A stretch of 64,000 bases of DNA from an uncultured Clostridia bacterium. GTDB lineage: Bacteria; Bacillota; Clostridia; Christensenellales; UBA1750. This document shows positions 16,034 through 24,646 of this stretch, piece after piece. The translations under genes were made by a program, and so were the position numbers. Under the pieces are notes generated by a model, which was not told where the DNA came from, did not search any database, and was given only the letters and a program-made list of their open reading frames with translations. The stretch spans positions 1 to 64,000 of the forward strand of contig CAJFMX010000011.1 of NCBI GenBank assembly GCA_904393115.1, in the 5' to 3' direction. Within the stretch, counting starts at the first letter, position 1, and each line of letters begins with the position of its first letter.

Positions 16034-16946
16034 ACAGACACCTCACTTCCCCGCCGCGGACCGGGCGCATGGGCGGCACGCCCGCCTCGCAGGCGGCCGT
16101 GCGGCGCGGGCAGCGCGGCGCGAACACGCAGCCCCTGGGCAGGTTCCCGGCATAGGGCTGGAAGCCGGGGATGGGCACAAAGCCGTTCTGCGGGAGCGCG
16201 CGCCACAGCGCCTGGGAGTACGGGTGGCGCAGCGCCTCCGCGCCCGCGCGGAAGTCCGCGGCCGGCGCGATCTCGACCGTGGTTCCGGCGTAGAAGACGG
16301 CCACGCGGTCCGCAAAGGCGACGGCCAGGTCCACGTCGTGCGTGATGAGCACGACGGCGCGGCCCTCGTCCGCCATCCCGCGGAAGAGGCGCAGGGCCTC
16401 CAGCGCCTGGTCCAGGCTCATGCCGGGCGTGGGCTCGTCCGCGATGAGGAGCTGCGCGTCCGCAAGCAGCGCGGTGGCCACCAGCACGCGGCGCGCCATG
16501 CCGCCGGAGAGCTGGAAGGGATAGAGCTTCTCCGTGCCCTCGGGCAGGCCCAGGCGCGAAAAGAGGCGCCGGCGCGTTTCCACCGGCCGGGGCGAGCGGT
16601 GGCCGTCCGCCTGGGGGCCGACCTTCATCAGGGGGTCCAGGTACTGCACGGACTGCGGCACGAGGGCGATCTCGCTGCCGCGCAGGCGCTTTTGCCGGTC
16701 CTGGGTGAGCGGCTCGCCCTTGTAGCGCATTTCGCCGCCGACCGTGGCGTTTGCCGGGAGCAGGCCCAGGATCGCCGAGGCGAGCAGGCTCTTGCCCGAG
16801 CCGGAGGACCCGGCGACCGCCACGACCTCCCCGGGGCGGACGGAGAGCGTCAGGTCCGAGAGGACCGCAAGGTCCCGCTGCGCAAGGCCCCGGTCGTACA
16901 TGCGGAAGGAGACGCGCAGGTCCTGAATTTCCAAGATGGGTTGCAA
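16023..16946 (-). CDS. peptide/nickel-type ABC importer, ATP-binding subunit (DppD-like)
   Basis: 307-aa ATPase of the Opp/Dpp/Nik class. Motifs: Walker A GSSGSGKS, signature LSGGM, Walker B LLIADEPTPG, H-loop ITHD. The C-terminus has the family cysteine-containing extension (GCVFAPRCPRRTAACEAG), which typically binds an iron-sulphur cluster in this class. The start is TTG 16946 with AAGGAGG 8 bases upstream. Partner of the short ATPase downstream. Confidence 0.93.
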   Translation of the reverse strand: MQPILEIQDLRVSFRMYDRGLAQRDLAVLSDLTLSVRPGEVVAVAGSSGSGKSLLASAILGLLPANATVGGEMRYKGEPLTQDRQKRLRGSEIALVPQSVQYLDPLMKVGPQADGHRSPRPVETRRRLFSRLGLPEGTEKLYPFQLSGGMARRVLVATALLADAQLLIADEPTPGMSLDQALEALRLFRGMADEGRAVVLITHDVDLAVAFADRVAVFYAGTTVEIAPAADFRAGAEALRHPYSQALWRALPQNGFVPIPGFQPYAGNLPRGCVFAPRCPRRTAACEAGVPPMRPVRGGEVRCLYGA

Positions 16947-16964
16947 GTGGGATTCCTCCTTCCC

Positions 16965-17792
16965 TTATTCCTGTGCGCTCCAGGGGTCCAGCACCCGGCG
17001 CACCTGTTCGCCCAGCCGGTCCACGAGCAGCACCAGCAGCACCAGCGCCGCGCCCGGGAGCACCGCGCTCCACCACTGCCCCGCGGAGAGGTAGCGCATG
17101 CTCTCCGAGAGGATGATGCCGATAGCCGGCTGCTCCGGCGGCAGGCCGAACCCCAGAAAGGAGACCGACGCCTCGTGCAGGATCGCGTGGGGGAAGAGCA
17201 GGATCAGCCCCACGAGGAACTGCGGCATAAGGTGCGGCAGCAGGTGGTGGACGAGAATCCACGCGCTGGACTTGCCGAGCTTTCGCGACACGGCGACGTA
17301 GGGCTGGCCGCGCAGCTGCAGCACTTCGGCACGGATGAGGCGCGCCAGGCTGCACCAGTGCGTCGCCGCGATGCCCACCAGCAGCCCCTTGAGCCCCCGG
17401 CCCAGGGCGAAGGAGATCAGCATCACCAGGATCGTGTGCGGCACGCCCATCACAAGGTCGATCCCCCAGTTGATCCCCGCGTCCACGCGCCGGGAGCCGA
17501 TCGCCGAGGCGATGCCCACCAGCACCGCGATGCCCGCGCTGATGAGCGAGGCCGCAATGCCCACCGTCATGCTCGTGGAAAGGCCCTTGAGCGTGCGCAG
17601 CAGCAGGTCCCGCCCCAGCGCGTCCGTGCCGAAGGGGTGCGAAAGCGAGGGCGCCTGGCCGGCCTGCAGATAGCTGCCGGCGATGGCCTCCTCCGGGATG
17701 AGGAGGCCGAGCGCGTACACGCCCGCGAGCACCGCGGCCAGCAGGATCGCCAGCGCCAGGACGCGCGCGCGGCGGTTTGCAAGCGCCCTCAT
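16965..17792 (-). CDS. ABC importer permease (DppC-like)
   Basis: 275-aa inner-membrane permease. It shows the N-terminal extracytoplasmic motif HPFGTDALGRDLLLR typical of DppC/OppC/NikC and the cytoplasmic EAA-type loop HEASVSFLGFGLPPE. The ATG at 17792 overlaps the stop of the first permease (ATGA), so translation is coupled. Together with the DppB-like protein it forms the membrane pore. Confidence 0.94.
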   Translation of the reverse strand: MRALANRRARVLALAILLAAVLAGVYALGLLIPEEAIAGSYLQAGQAPSLSHPFGTDALGRDLLLRTLKGLSTSMTVGIAASLISAGIAVLVGIASAIGSRRVDAGINWGIDLVMGVPHTILVMLISFALGRGLKGLLVGIAATHWCSLARLIRAEVLQLRGQPYVAVSRKLGKSSAWILVHHLLPHLMPQFLVGLILLFPHAILHEASVSFLGFGLPPEQPAIGIILSESMRYLSAGQWWSAVLPGAALVLLVLLVDRLGEQVRRVLDPWSAQE

Positions 17793-18784
17793 GCCTCCAC
17801 CTCCCGGATGCGCGGGTCCACCACGCCGTAGAGCAGGTTGGCGATCAGGTTCCCCGCGCAGACGAACAGCGCGGAGAACAGCGTGATCCCCAGCAGCAGC
17901 GGCACGTCCCCGCCAAGGCCCGCCGCGGCCGCCGCGCTGCCAAGGCCCGGGTAGCTGAACACGTTCTCCGCCAGCACCGAGCCGCCGAACAGCTCCGCAA
18001 AGGAGGAAAACTGCAGCGTCAGCGCGGGCAGCAGGACGTTGCGCAGGTCGTGGCGGAAAAGGCGCGTTAAGGCCCCCTCGCCGCGGGCGCGCGCAAAGAG
18101 CGCGTACTCGCTGTTCTCCACGTCGATGACCTTCTGGCGCGTGTGCAGCGCGATGTTGGAGAAGGACAGAAAGCTCAGCGTCACCGCGGGCAGGATCAGG
18201 TGGTAGATCCGCTGGCCGAGCGTGACCTCCGCTTGGGTCAGGCCGATGGGGCTGGAGAACCCGGTCGGGAACCACTTCAGCCACACCGAGAAGATCAGCA
18301 GCAGGAGCAGCCCCAGCCAGAACGTCGGCACGGAGCTGAGCACATAGCAGACCTTCTTGAGGAGGCGGTCCGGCCAGCGGTCGCGGAACAGGCCCATCGC
18401 GCAGCCCACCCCAAAGCCCAGCAGCCCGGAGAGCACCCACGCGCTCACCATCAGCGCCAGCGAATTTCCAAACCGCTCGGCAAGGATCTCCGCCACCGGC
18501 CGCCGGTAGAGCGAGGAGACGCCCAGGTCCCCGTGCAGCACGGAGGAGAGCCAGGAGAGGTAGCGCTGCACGGGCGGCTGGTCCACGCCCCAATAGGCCT
18601 CGATCTGCGCCCGCTGCTCCGGGGAGACGGCCGTGCCCAGGCCCAGGATGTACTGCTGCACCGGGTCCACGGGCGAGGCCGTGACCAGGACAAAGGCGAT
18701 CAGGCTCACCGCCAGCAGGAGCGAGAGGATCTTGACCAGGTTCCCCGCGAGGAGGCACGCAAGGCGGCCGACGGTTCCCTTCAT
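17789..18784 (-). CDS. ABC importer permease (DppB-like)
   Basis: 331-aa permease with the DppB/NikB layout: an N-terminal helix, a periplasmic segment with SPVDPVQQYILG and LHGDLGVSSLYRRPVAEIL, and membrane helices with the loop GGSVLAENVFSYPGLG near the C-terminus. It follows the solute-binding protein gene by 18 bases. No specificity can be read from the permease itself. Confidence 0.94.
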   Translation of the reverse strand: MKGTVGRLACLLAGNLVKILSLLLAVSLIAFVLVTASPVDPVQQYILGLGTAVSPEQRAQIEAYWGVDQPPVQRYLSWLSSVLHGDLGVSSLYRRPVAEILAERFGNSLALMVSAWVLSGLLGFGVGCAMGLFRDRWPDRLLKKVCYVLSSVPTFWLGLLLLLIFSVWLKWFPTGFSSPIGLTQAEVTLGQRIYHLILPAVTLSFLSFSNIALHTRQKVIDVENSEYALFARARGEGALTRLFRHDLRNVLLPALTLQFSSFAELFGGSVLAENVFSYPGLGSAAAAAGLGGDVPLLLGITLFSALFVCAGNLIANLLYGVVDPRIREVEA

Positions 18785-18802
18785 GCTCTATCCTCCGTTT
18801 CT

Positions 18803-20413
18803 TTAGGCGTCCTGGGTCTCTTCCCAGGCCCAGTCCTCCAGGTTCTGCACCAGCGGCAGGCCGTGGCCATGGCCGTGGACCGGCTGCTCCCCGATGGAGA
18901 GGCCCTCGCGCACGTAGGTGACGTGGTCCAGGTTCACGATCCACACCCAGGGGCAGGCGCCCCGCATGGCGGTGCCGGTCGTGCCGTCCCACTGGGCGAG
19001 CTGCCAGTTCCGGTTGGCCTCCTCGACCGTCAGGGCCTCCATGGCCGCGTCGAGGTAGGCGTCCGTGGTCTGACTGGCGTAGCCCTCCGGGTTGTAGTAG
19101 TCGTCCAGGTACGCGCCCGCGGAGCGGTAAAGGTAATACGTCTCGTTCGGGCTGGAGGAGCCCCAGCCCATCATCACCGCCTCGGAGAACATGCGCCGGG
19201 CGATCTCGTCCCAGCTGGTGCCCTCGACGACGATCTCGATGCCGATCTTGCGCACCTGCTCAGCCGCGGCCATGGCCACGGCCTGGCGCACGGAGTCGTC
19301 CGCCGGGTACAGGCAGGAGAAGGAGGCGCGCACGCCGTCCCGCTCCAGGATGCCGTCGCCGTCCCCGTCCGCCCAGCCCGCGCCGGCGAGGAGCTGCTTG
19401 GCGTACTCGACGTCCGTCTCGATGGCGACCTCGGGGTTGTTCCAGGGCATGCCGTCGTTTTCGGAATAGGCGGGCCGGCCGTAGCCGTGCAGGACCGCGT
19501 CGGCGATGGCCTGGCGGTCGATCGCGTAGGCGATGGCCTGGCGCACCTCGAGGCTGCAGGTCACGTCGTTGCCGATGGGCGCGCCGCTGGCGGCGGTCTT
19601 GCCGGTGTTGGGCTCCATGGGCAGGGTGAAGCCGCGGTTGTCCGCCGAGCGGATGGCCTCGATGCGGTAGCCGGGCACCTCCTGGGCGAGCGTGGCGCTG
19701 GTGTAGGCCACGTCCACCTGCCCGGCCTGGACCGCGGCCAGGGCGGCGTCCTCGCTCATGAAGACGATGGTCACGTTCTCAATGGCCGGCGCGCCGCCGT
19801 AGTAGTCCTCGTTGGCCACAAAGACGATCTGCTCCTGGGGCCGCCACTCGACGAACGCATACGGGCCGGAGCCGATGGGGCTGCGGCCGTAGTCTTCGCC
19901 ATAGGCGTGCTCCGGCACGATGCCGACCGAGGCCAGGGTGTTGAGGAAGATGGAGGTCGGCTGCGAGAGGGTGACGACCACGGTGGTCTCGTCCACGGCC
20001 TCGGCGGAGACCATGTAGCTCAGGTCCACGGATCCCTGGGCGGCCTTGGCCGTCTCCAGCGTAAAGGCGACGTCCTGGGCGGTGACCTTCTCCCCGTCGG
20101 TGAAGTAGGCGTCCTCGCGCAGGGTGAAGGTCCAGGTCAGGCCGTCCTCGGAGAGGGCGTAGTCCGTGGCCAGGTCGTTTTCAAAGTCGAGGTCCGCGGT
20201 GTAGCGCACGAGCGTGCTCTGCACGATGGGCGAATTGCCGTGGCCCCAGCCCTGGGTGGGGTCGAGCGTCTCGGGTTCGGAGCCGATGGCGATGACGACG
20301 CTGTCCCGCGCGCCCGCGGGCGAGGCGGCCGGGCTCTCCGGGGCGCTGCAGGCCGTGGCGGCCGTCAGCAGGGCGAGCGTCAGGAGCAAGACAAGGGCGT
20401 GTTTTGCGTGCAT
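18803..20413 (-). CDS. ABC importer solute-binding lipoprotein (family 5)
   Basis: 536-aa family 5 extracellular solute-binding protein. The signal peptide ends in a lipobox with Cys22 (LLTAATAC), so it is anchored to the outer face of the membrane. The body has the usual IGSEPETLDP start and CSLEVRQAIAYAIDR region. Near the C-terminus is a His-rich stretch, GEQPVHGHGHGLPLV, unusual for pure peptide binding and suggestive of a metal or metal-chelate ligand. The gene heads the operon, and its leader contains an intrinsic terminator just before the ribosome site, implying regulated read-through. Confidence 0.93.
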   Translation of the reverse strand: MHAKHALVLLLTLALLTAATACSAPESPAASPAGARDSVVIAIGSEPETLDPTQGWGHGNSPIVQSTLVRYTADLDFENDLATDYALSEDGLTWTFTLREDAYFTDGEKVTAQDVAFTLETAKAAQGSVDLSYMVSAEAVDETTVVVTLSQPTSIFLNTLASVGIVPEHAYGEDYGRSPIGSGPYAFVEWRPQEQIVFVANEDYYGGAPAIENVTIVFMSEDAALAAVQAGQVDVAYTSATLAQEVPGYRIEAIRSADNRGFTLPMEPNTGKTAASGAPIGNDVTCSLEVRQAIAYAIDRQAIADAVLHGYGRPAYSENDGMPWNNPEVAIETDVEYAKQLLAGAGWADGDGDGILERDGVRASFSCLYPADDSVRQAVAMAAAEQVRKIGIEIVVEGTSWDEIARRMFSEAVMMGWGSSSPNETYYLYRSAGAYLDDYYNPEGYASQTTDAYLDAAMEALTVEEANRNWQLAQWDGTTGTAMRGACPWVWIVNLDHVTYVREGLSIGEQPVHGHGHGLPLVQNLEDWAWEETQDA

Positions 20414-20458
20414 GGGGTTCTCTCCTTCTCCTTGCAGGGTGGTTTTGCGCGAAAACGC

Positions 20459-20607
20459 AAAAAAAGAAGGCCTACGTCTCCCCTTCGGGGGATGCGCATG
20501 CCTTCCTGAGCATACGGTGCGTCTGGAACTCTATTGGACGGTGTGCCTTCCGCGTCGGATGCGGTTCCCGGCGCTTCTTGCGCCGGCGCGGACGGCTTCG
20601 TGCCGCC
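20459..20607 (-). promoter_or_regulatory. attenuator-like structured leader of the importer operon
   Basis: From the predicted start near 20607 the leader has hairpins CGGC/GCCG, CCGGCGC/GCGCCGG and CCGC/GCGG. An intrinsic terminator follows: GCCTTC (20500-20505) and GAAGGC (20466-20471) around a CCCC/GGGG helix, then seven T residues (20459-20465). The sequence GGAAGGCA occurs twice on the minus strand (20499-20506 and 20544-20551), so the upstream copy could pair with the 3' arm of the terminator as an anti-terminator. It matches no riboswitch class I can recall. Confidence 0.55.
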
Positions 20608-20613
20608 TTGAGC

Positions 20614-20642
20614 AGTATACACCATTTCCGCCGCGAACGCAA
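20614..20642 (-). promoter_or_regulatory. sigma-A promoter of the importer operon
   Basis: TTGCGT (20637-20642), 17-base spacer, TATACT (20614-20619) on the minus strand, immediately after the stop of the metal ATPase gene. Confidence 0.75.
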
Positions 20643-20655
20643 CACCGGGTTTTCG

Positions 20656-22533
20656 TCACGCGGGCCTGCGCCACCGCAGCAGGAGCGCGGAGTGCACGAT
20701 GACCAGCACCGACCCCGCGTTGTGCACCAGCGCGCCGACGACCGGGTTCAGCACGCCCGTGATGGCCAGGGCGATGGCCGCGAAGTTCAGCGCCATGGAG
20801 AGGACGAGGTTGATGCGGATGGTGCGCATCATCCGCCGGGAGAGGGCCAGCAGGTGCGGCAGCTCCCGGATGTCGTCGTTGACCAGGGCGATGTCCGCGG
20901 CGTCCACGGCGATGTCGCTGCCGATGCCGCCCATCGCCAGGCCCACGTCCGCCAGCTTCAGCGCCGGCGCGTCGTTGACGCCGTCGCCGATCATGCAGAT
21001 GGGCTTGCCCTCCCCCTGGCTCTGGCCGATGAAGCGGAGCTTCTCCTCCGGCAGGCACTGGAAGCGCAGGAGCGAGATGCCGACCTGCGCGGCGATGGCG
21101 CGGGCCGCGGCCTCGTTGTCGCCGGTCAGGAGCACGGGCTCCACGCCCTGGGCGCGGACGGCGCGGACCATCTGCGCGCTGTCCGGCCGGAGGGCGTCGG
21201 CCAGGGCGAGCAGGCCCGCCGCGGCGCCGTCGGCCGCGACGTAGATCAGCGTCGCGCCCATCTCCCGCTGGGCGGCGGCGGCCGCCTCCAGGGCCGCGGG
21301 GATTTCGACGCCGCGCGCGGCGAGCAGGGCGGGGTTCCCGGCCAGGATCTCCCGGCCCTCGACGCGCGCCAAGACGCCGCGGCCCGGCTCCATGGCGAAG
21401 TCCTCCGCCGCGGCCGGGGCAAGGCCGCGCCGCCCGGCCCCGCGCACCACGGCCTTGCCCAGCGGGTGCTCGGAGAGGGCCTCCACCCCGGCGGCCAGGC
21501 GCAGCAGCTCCGCCTCCGCCATCCCGCCGGGGACGGGCAGGACCGCGGTCAGCTCCGGCGTGCCGTGGGTGAGCGTGCCGGTCTTGTCAAAGGCGACGCG
21601 CTGCACAGTTGCCAGGCGCTCCAGCGCGTCGCCCTCGCGCACGAGGAAGCCGTGGCGCGTCGCGTTGCCGATGGCCGCCATGATGGCGGTGGGCGTGGCC
21701 AGCACCAGCGCGCACGGGCAGAAGACGACGAGGATCGTCACCGACCGCAGGATCTCGCGCGTAAAGACCCAGGTCAGCCCCGCCGCGGCCAGCGCCGCCA
21801 CGACGATCCAGGTCGCCCACCGGTCCGCAAGGCCCACGATCTTGGCCTTGCCCGCGTCCGCGGACTGGACCAGGCGGATCATGCGCTGCAGGGAGCTGTC
21901 CTCCCCGACCTGGGAGGCGCGCATGGTGAAGGCGCCGAAGCGGTTGACCGTGCCGCTGAGGACCTCGTCGCCCGGCCCCTTGTCCACGGGCAGGGATTCG
22001 CCGGTCATCACGCTCTGGTCCACGCTGGTCTGGCCGGTCAGGATCGCGCCGTCCACGGGCACGGTCTCGCCCGGGAGCACGCGGAGCACGTCCCCGGCCT
22101 GGACGCGCTCGGCGGGGACGACCTCCTCGCCCCCCTCGCGCACGATGCGCGCCGTGCGCGGGGTGAGCTTGACCAGCCGCTCGATCCCCGCGCGGGCCCG
22201 CGCGACCGTCAGGTCCTCCAGCAGGCCGCCGAGCTGCATGATGAAGGCCACCTCGCCCGCGGCGAAGTCCTCCCCGATGCAGACCGAGGCGATCAGCGCC
22301 AGGGACACCAGCACGTCCGCCTTGATGTCAAAGGCCGTGACCAGGCCGACGACGGCCTCCAGCACGATCGGCACGCCGCACAGCACAATCGCCGCCCACG
22401 CCGGGTCAAACGGCAGGGGCAGGCCCAGCAGGCTCAGCGCCAGGCCGATCCCCGAGAGCGCCAGCAGGACGATGTCCTTCTTCGTCCCGCCCAGGTCCAG
22501 GAGCCGCTGCAGCCCCTCCATCGCTCGCTTCAT
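20656..22533 (-). CDS. P1B-type heavy-metal translocating ATPase
   Basis: 625-aa metal-exporting P-type ATPase of the inner membrane. Motifs in order: actuator TGES, transmembrane metal site CPC (VVFCPCALVLATP), phosphorylation site DKTGTLTHG, the P1B His-Pro pair SEHPLGKA, and hinge GDGVNDAPAL. There is no N-terminal metal-binding (HMA) domain. The last helices contain LVHNAGSVLVIVHSALLLR, which does not clearly match the copper signature, so copper versus zinc/cadmium or another ion is open. ATG 22533 is preferred (GGGGAG about 8 bases upstream). A CsoR-like palindrome lies in its promoter. Confidence 0.93.
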   Translation of the reverse strand: MKRAMEGLQRLLDLGGTKKDIVLLALSGIGLALSLLGLPLPFDPAWAAIVLCGVPIVLEAVVGLVTAFDIKADVLVSLALIASVCIGEDFAAGEVAFIMQLGGLLEDLTVARARAGIERLVKLTPRTARIVREGGEEVVPAERVQAGDVLRVLPGETVPVDGAILTGQTSVDQSVMTGESLPVDKGPGDEVLSGTVNRFGAFTMRASQVGEDSSLQRMIRLVQSADAGKAKIVGLADRWATWIVVAALAAAGLTWVFTREILRSVTILVVFCPCALVLATPTAIMAAIGNATRHGFLVREGDALERLATVQRVAFDKTGTLTHGTPELTAVLPVPGGMAEAELLRLAAGVEALSEHPLGKAVVRGAGRRGLAPAAAEDFAMEPGRGVLARVEGREILAGNPALLAARGVEIPAALEAAAAAQREMGATLIYVAADGAAAGLLALADALRPDSAQMVRAVRAQGVEPVLLTGDNEAAARAIAAQVGISLLRFQCLPEEKLRFIGQSQGEGKPICMIGDGVNDAPALKLADVGLAMGGIGSDIAVDAADIALVNDDIRELPHLLALSRRMMRTIRINLVLSMALNFAAIALAITGVLNPVVGALVHNAGSVLVIVHSALLLRWRRPA

Positions 22534-22557
22534 TTTCTCTTCTCCCCTTTCGAGGCC

Positions 22558-22587
22558 ATTATACCCATGGGGGTATATGTTTGTCAA
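22558..22587 (-). promoter_or_regulatory. consensus promoter with CsoR-like operator
   Basis: TTGACA (22582-22587), 18-base spacer, TATAAT (22558-22563) on the minus strand. The spacer is occupied by the perfect palindrome TATACCC-N4-GGGTATA (22560-22577), which resembles operators of the CsoR family of metal-sensing repressors. A bound repressor would block polymerase; metal would release it. Confidence 0.75.
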
Positions 22588-22591
22588 GGAG

Positions 22592-22631
22592 AAAAAAACG
22601 CGCGCCCCACCGTTTTTGGGGGGCGCGCGTT
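22592..22631 (-). terminator. terminator after the sugar isomerase/dehydrogenase pair
   Basis: Arms AACGCGCGCCCC (22597-22608) and GGGGCGCGCGTT (22620-22631), then T residues on the minus strand. Confidence 0.9.
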
Positions 22632-22639
22632 CGCAGGGT

Positions 22640-23488
22640 TTAGGCGAGCTTTTCCTTGAGGAAGTTCACGGCCATGGCGATGTCCGCGGCGGGATCGGGG
22701 CCGACCTCGCGCTCGATGGTGAGGTAGCCGTCGTAGCCGATCTCGCGCAGGGCGGCCAGGTACTCGCCCCAGGGCACTACGCCCTGGCCGAGCGGCAGCT
22801 CCTGGAAGCAGTCCTCCAGGCGCAGGTCGCCGATGCCGCCGTCGGCAAAGAAGTCGTAGATGATCTCCGGATCGTGGTAGGTGATCATCCTGCCGTCCTT
22901 AGCGTGGGTGTGGACGATGTAGGGGGCCAGGGTCTTGACCGCGGCGACGGGGTCGTCGCCCGCGACCATGGCCAGGTTTGCCGGGTCGAGGTTGACGCAC
23001 ATGCTCCTGCAGCCGAGGCTGTCCAGGAACGCGCGCAGGGTCACAGCCTTTTCCGGGCCGGTCTCGATGGCGAAGCGGCAGCCGACCTTGTCGCCGTATT
23101 CGCCCATGGCGCGGCAGGCCTCCTGCATGACGGCGTAGCGCGGGTGGGCGGGGTCCGCGGGGACGACGCCGATGTGGGTCGTGACGACCGAGCTGCCCAG
23201 GTCCAGCGCCAGGTCCATGATGCGCAGGGAGCGCTCGACCTTCTTGGGGTTGTCCTCGGCGCGGGTGAAGGCGTGGCCGCCCATGTCCCCGCACAGGGCG
23301 GAGACCTCCAGGCCCAGGTCGCCGATGTAAGCCTTCAGGTCCCGGCGCGCCTGGGCGTCCAGCGCCTCGGGCGCCATCTCGCCGGAGACGGCGTAGATCT
23401 GCACGCCGTCTGCGCCAAGGTCCGCGGCCTTTTTGAGGCTCTCGCGCAGGCCGAGGCGGAAGCTGTCCGTGATGATGCCGATCTTCAT
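22640..23488 (-). CDS. sugar phosphate isomerase/epimerase (AP endonuclease 2-like TIM barrel)
   Basis: 282-aa protein of the xylose-isomerase-like TIM-barrel family. Typical segments are the N-terminal MKIGIITDSF, the metal-site region FAIETGPE, CVNLDPANLAM, VHTHAKDG and the final GYDGYLTIERE. Conserved Glu, Asp and His residues in these segments are the expected divalent metal ligands. Its ATG immediately follows the stop of a Gfo/Idh/MocA dehydrogenase, a pairing common in inositol- and keto-sugar-type pathways. The exact sugar is not readable. Confidence 0.9.
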   Translation of the reverse strand: MKIGIITDSFRLGLRESLKKAADLGADGVQIYAVSGEMAPEALDAQARRDLKAYIGDLGLEVSALCGDMGGHAFTRAEDNPKKVERSLRIMDLALDLGSSVVTTHIGVVPADPAHPRYAVMQEACRAMGEYGDKVGCRFAIETGPEKAVTLRAFLDSLGCRSMCVNLDPANLAMVAGDDPVAAVKTLAPYIVHTHAKDGRMITYHDPEIIYDFFADGGIGDLRLEDCFQELPLGQGVVPWGEYLAALREIGYDGYLTIEREVGPDPAADIAMAVNFLKEKLA

Positions 23489-24556
23489 TTAGAAGGACAC
23501 CTCCTTGCCCGCCTTGTCGGAGTCGTACAGGCCCTGCATCATGCGGGCGGTGATCAGGTTGTTGTCCACGTAGGAGCGGATGTGCTCGCCCGTGCGGACG
23601 CAGTCCACAAAGGCCTGCAGCTCGCTGAGGAACATGTCGCCCTTTTCGATCTCCGGGGTCTCCGAGATGAGCTTGCCGTCCTTGGTGCCAAAGAAGGTGT
23701 AGCCGCCGCCGTAGGTCAGGCGCACGCCGCCCTTGTCGCCGAGGAAGTCGATGTAGGTGCTCTCGGCGGCCTGGATGTTCTCGGCCCAGGCGCCGTTGAG
23801 GCTGATGGTGGGGCCGTCGGTGCGGATGAGGCCGGTGACGTACTCCTCGACGTCGTAGGTGCCGCTGTAGTCCGGGGGACCGGCCCACATGTCCTCGTAG
23901 ACGTAGTCCCGCATGGGGCTGCCGAGCTTGGAGTAGCACGCGCCGGAGACGGTCTTGACCTCCCGGATGTCGAGCACGTAGTTGATCAGGTCGAGGTAGT
24001 GCACGCCCCAGTCGATCAGCACGCCGCCGCCGGCCAGCTCCTTGGTCGTGAACGGGCCGCCCAGGCCCGGGATGGACCGGTGCGCGCGGAAGGAGCAGTA
24101 GACGTGGTAGACGTTGCCGAGCTTGCCGGCGAGCACATCGCCGCGCAGGGCGTTGACGGCGTTGTTGAAGCGGTTGACCACGCCGATGTTGAGGATCCTG
24201 CCCGTCTCGTGCGCGGCGTCGGCCATCTGCTGCGCCAGGTCGTAGCGGACGGAGGCGGGCTTTTCGCAGAGCACGTTCTTGCCCGCGCGCAGGCAGTCGA
24301 TGGAGATGGGGTTGTGCAGGTAGTTGGGCACGCAGACGGACACCGCCTGCACGCGCGGGTCGCGGAGCATCTCGCGGTAGTCGGTCAGGGCGACGGTCTC
24401 CTCGTCGCCGAACTTCTCCTTGAACTTCTGCGCGCGCTCGGGGATGATGTCCACGCAGTAGGCGATGTGCGCCTCGGGAATCTTGGCGTAGGAAGGCCCG
24501 TGCGCCGAGTTTGCAATGGAGCCGCAGCCGATGACGGCAACCTGAATCTTCTCCAT
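23489..24556 (-). CDS. Gfo/Idh/MocA family oxidoreductase
   Basis: 355-aa NAD(P)-dependent sugar dehydrogenase. Rossmann start VAVIGCGSIANSAHG, family motif CEKPASV, and GGGVLIDWGVHYLDL in the substrate domain with the expected Asp and His. First gene of a two-gene operon with a sugar isomerase. A sigma-A-like promoter lies at about 24603-24631 on the minus strand (TTTACA, 17 bases, TATAAT). Distinct from the paralogue at 7288 in sequence. Confidence 0.92.
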   Translation of the reverse strand: MEKIQVAVIGCGSIANSAHGPSYAKIPEAHIAYCVDIIPERAQKFKEKFGDEETVALTDYREMLRDPRVQAVSVCVPNYLHNPISIDCLRAGKNVLCEKPASVRYDLAQQMADAAHETGRILNIGVVNRFNNAVNALRGDVLAGKLGNVYHVYCSFRAHRSIPGLGGPFTTKELAGGGVLIDWGVHYLDLINYVLDIREVKTVSGACYSKLGSPMRDYVYEDMWAGPPDYSGTYDVEEYVTGLIRTDGPTISLNGAWAENIQAAESTYIDFLGDKGGVRLTYGGGYTFFGTKDGKLISETPEIEKGDMFLSELQAFVDCVRTGEHIRSYVDNNLITARMMQGLYDSDKAGKEVSF

Positions 24557-24646
24557 GGCAGTCTCCTCCTCCGAAGGTTGAATTTTGTCGGGATTGCTTT
24601 CATTATAGCCGCCCGGGGCGAAAATGTAAAGCGCAGGGGGCGGGTT

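Noticed and set aside
20459-20607. T-box, cobalamin or NiCo riboswitch in the importer leader
   Set aside because: None of the diagnostic blocks (T-box GGGTGGNACCGCG, B12 box, NiCo core) could be found by eye.
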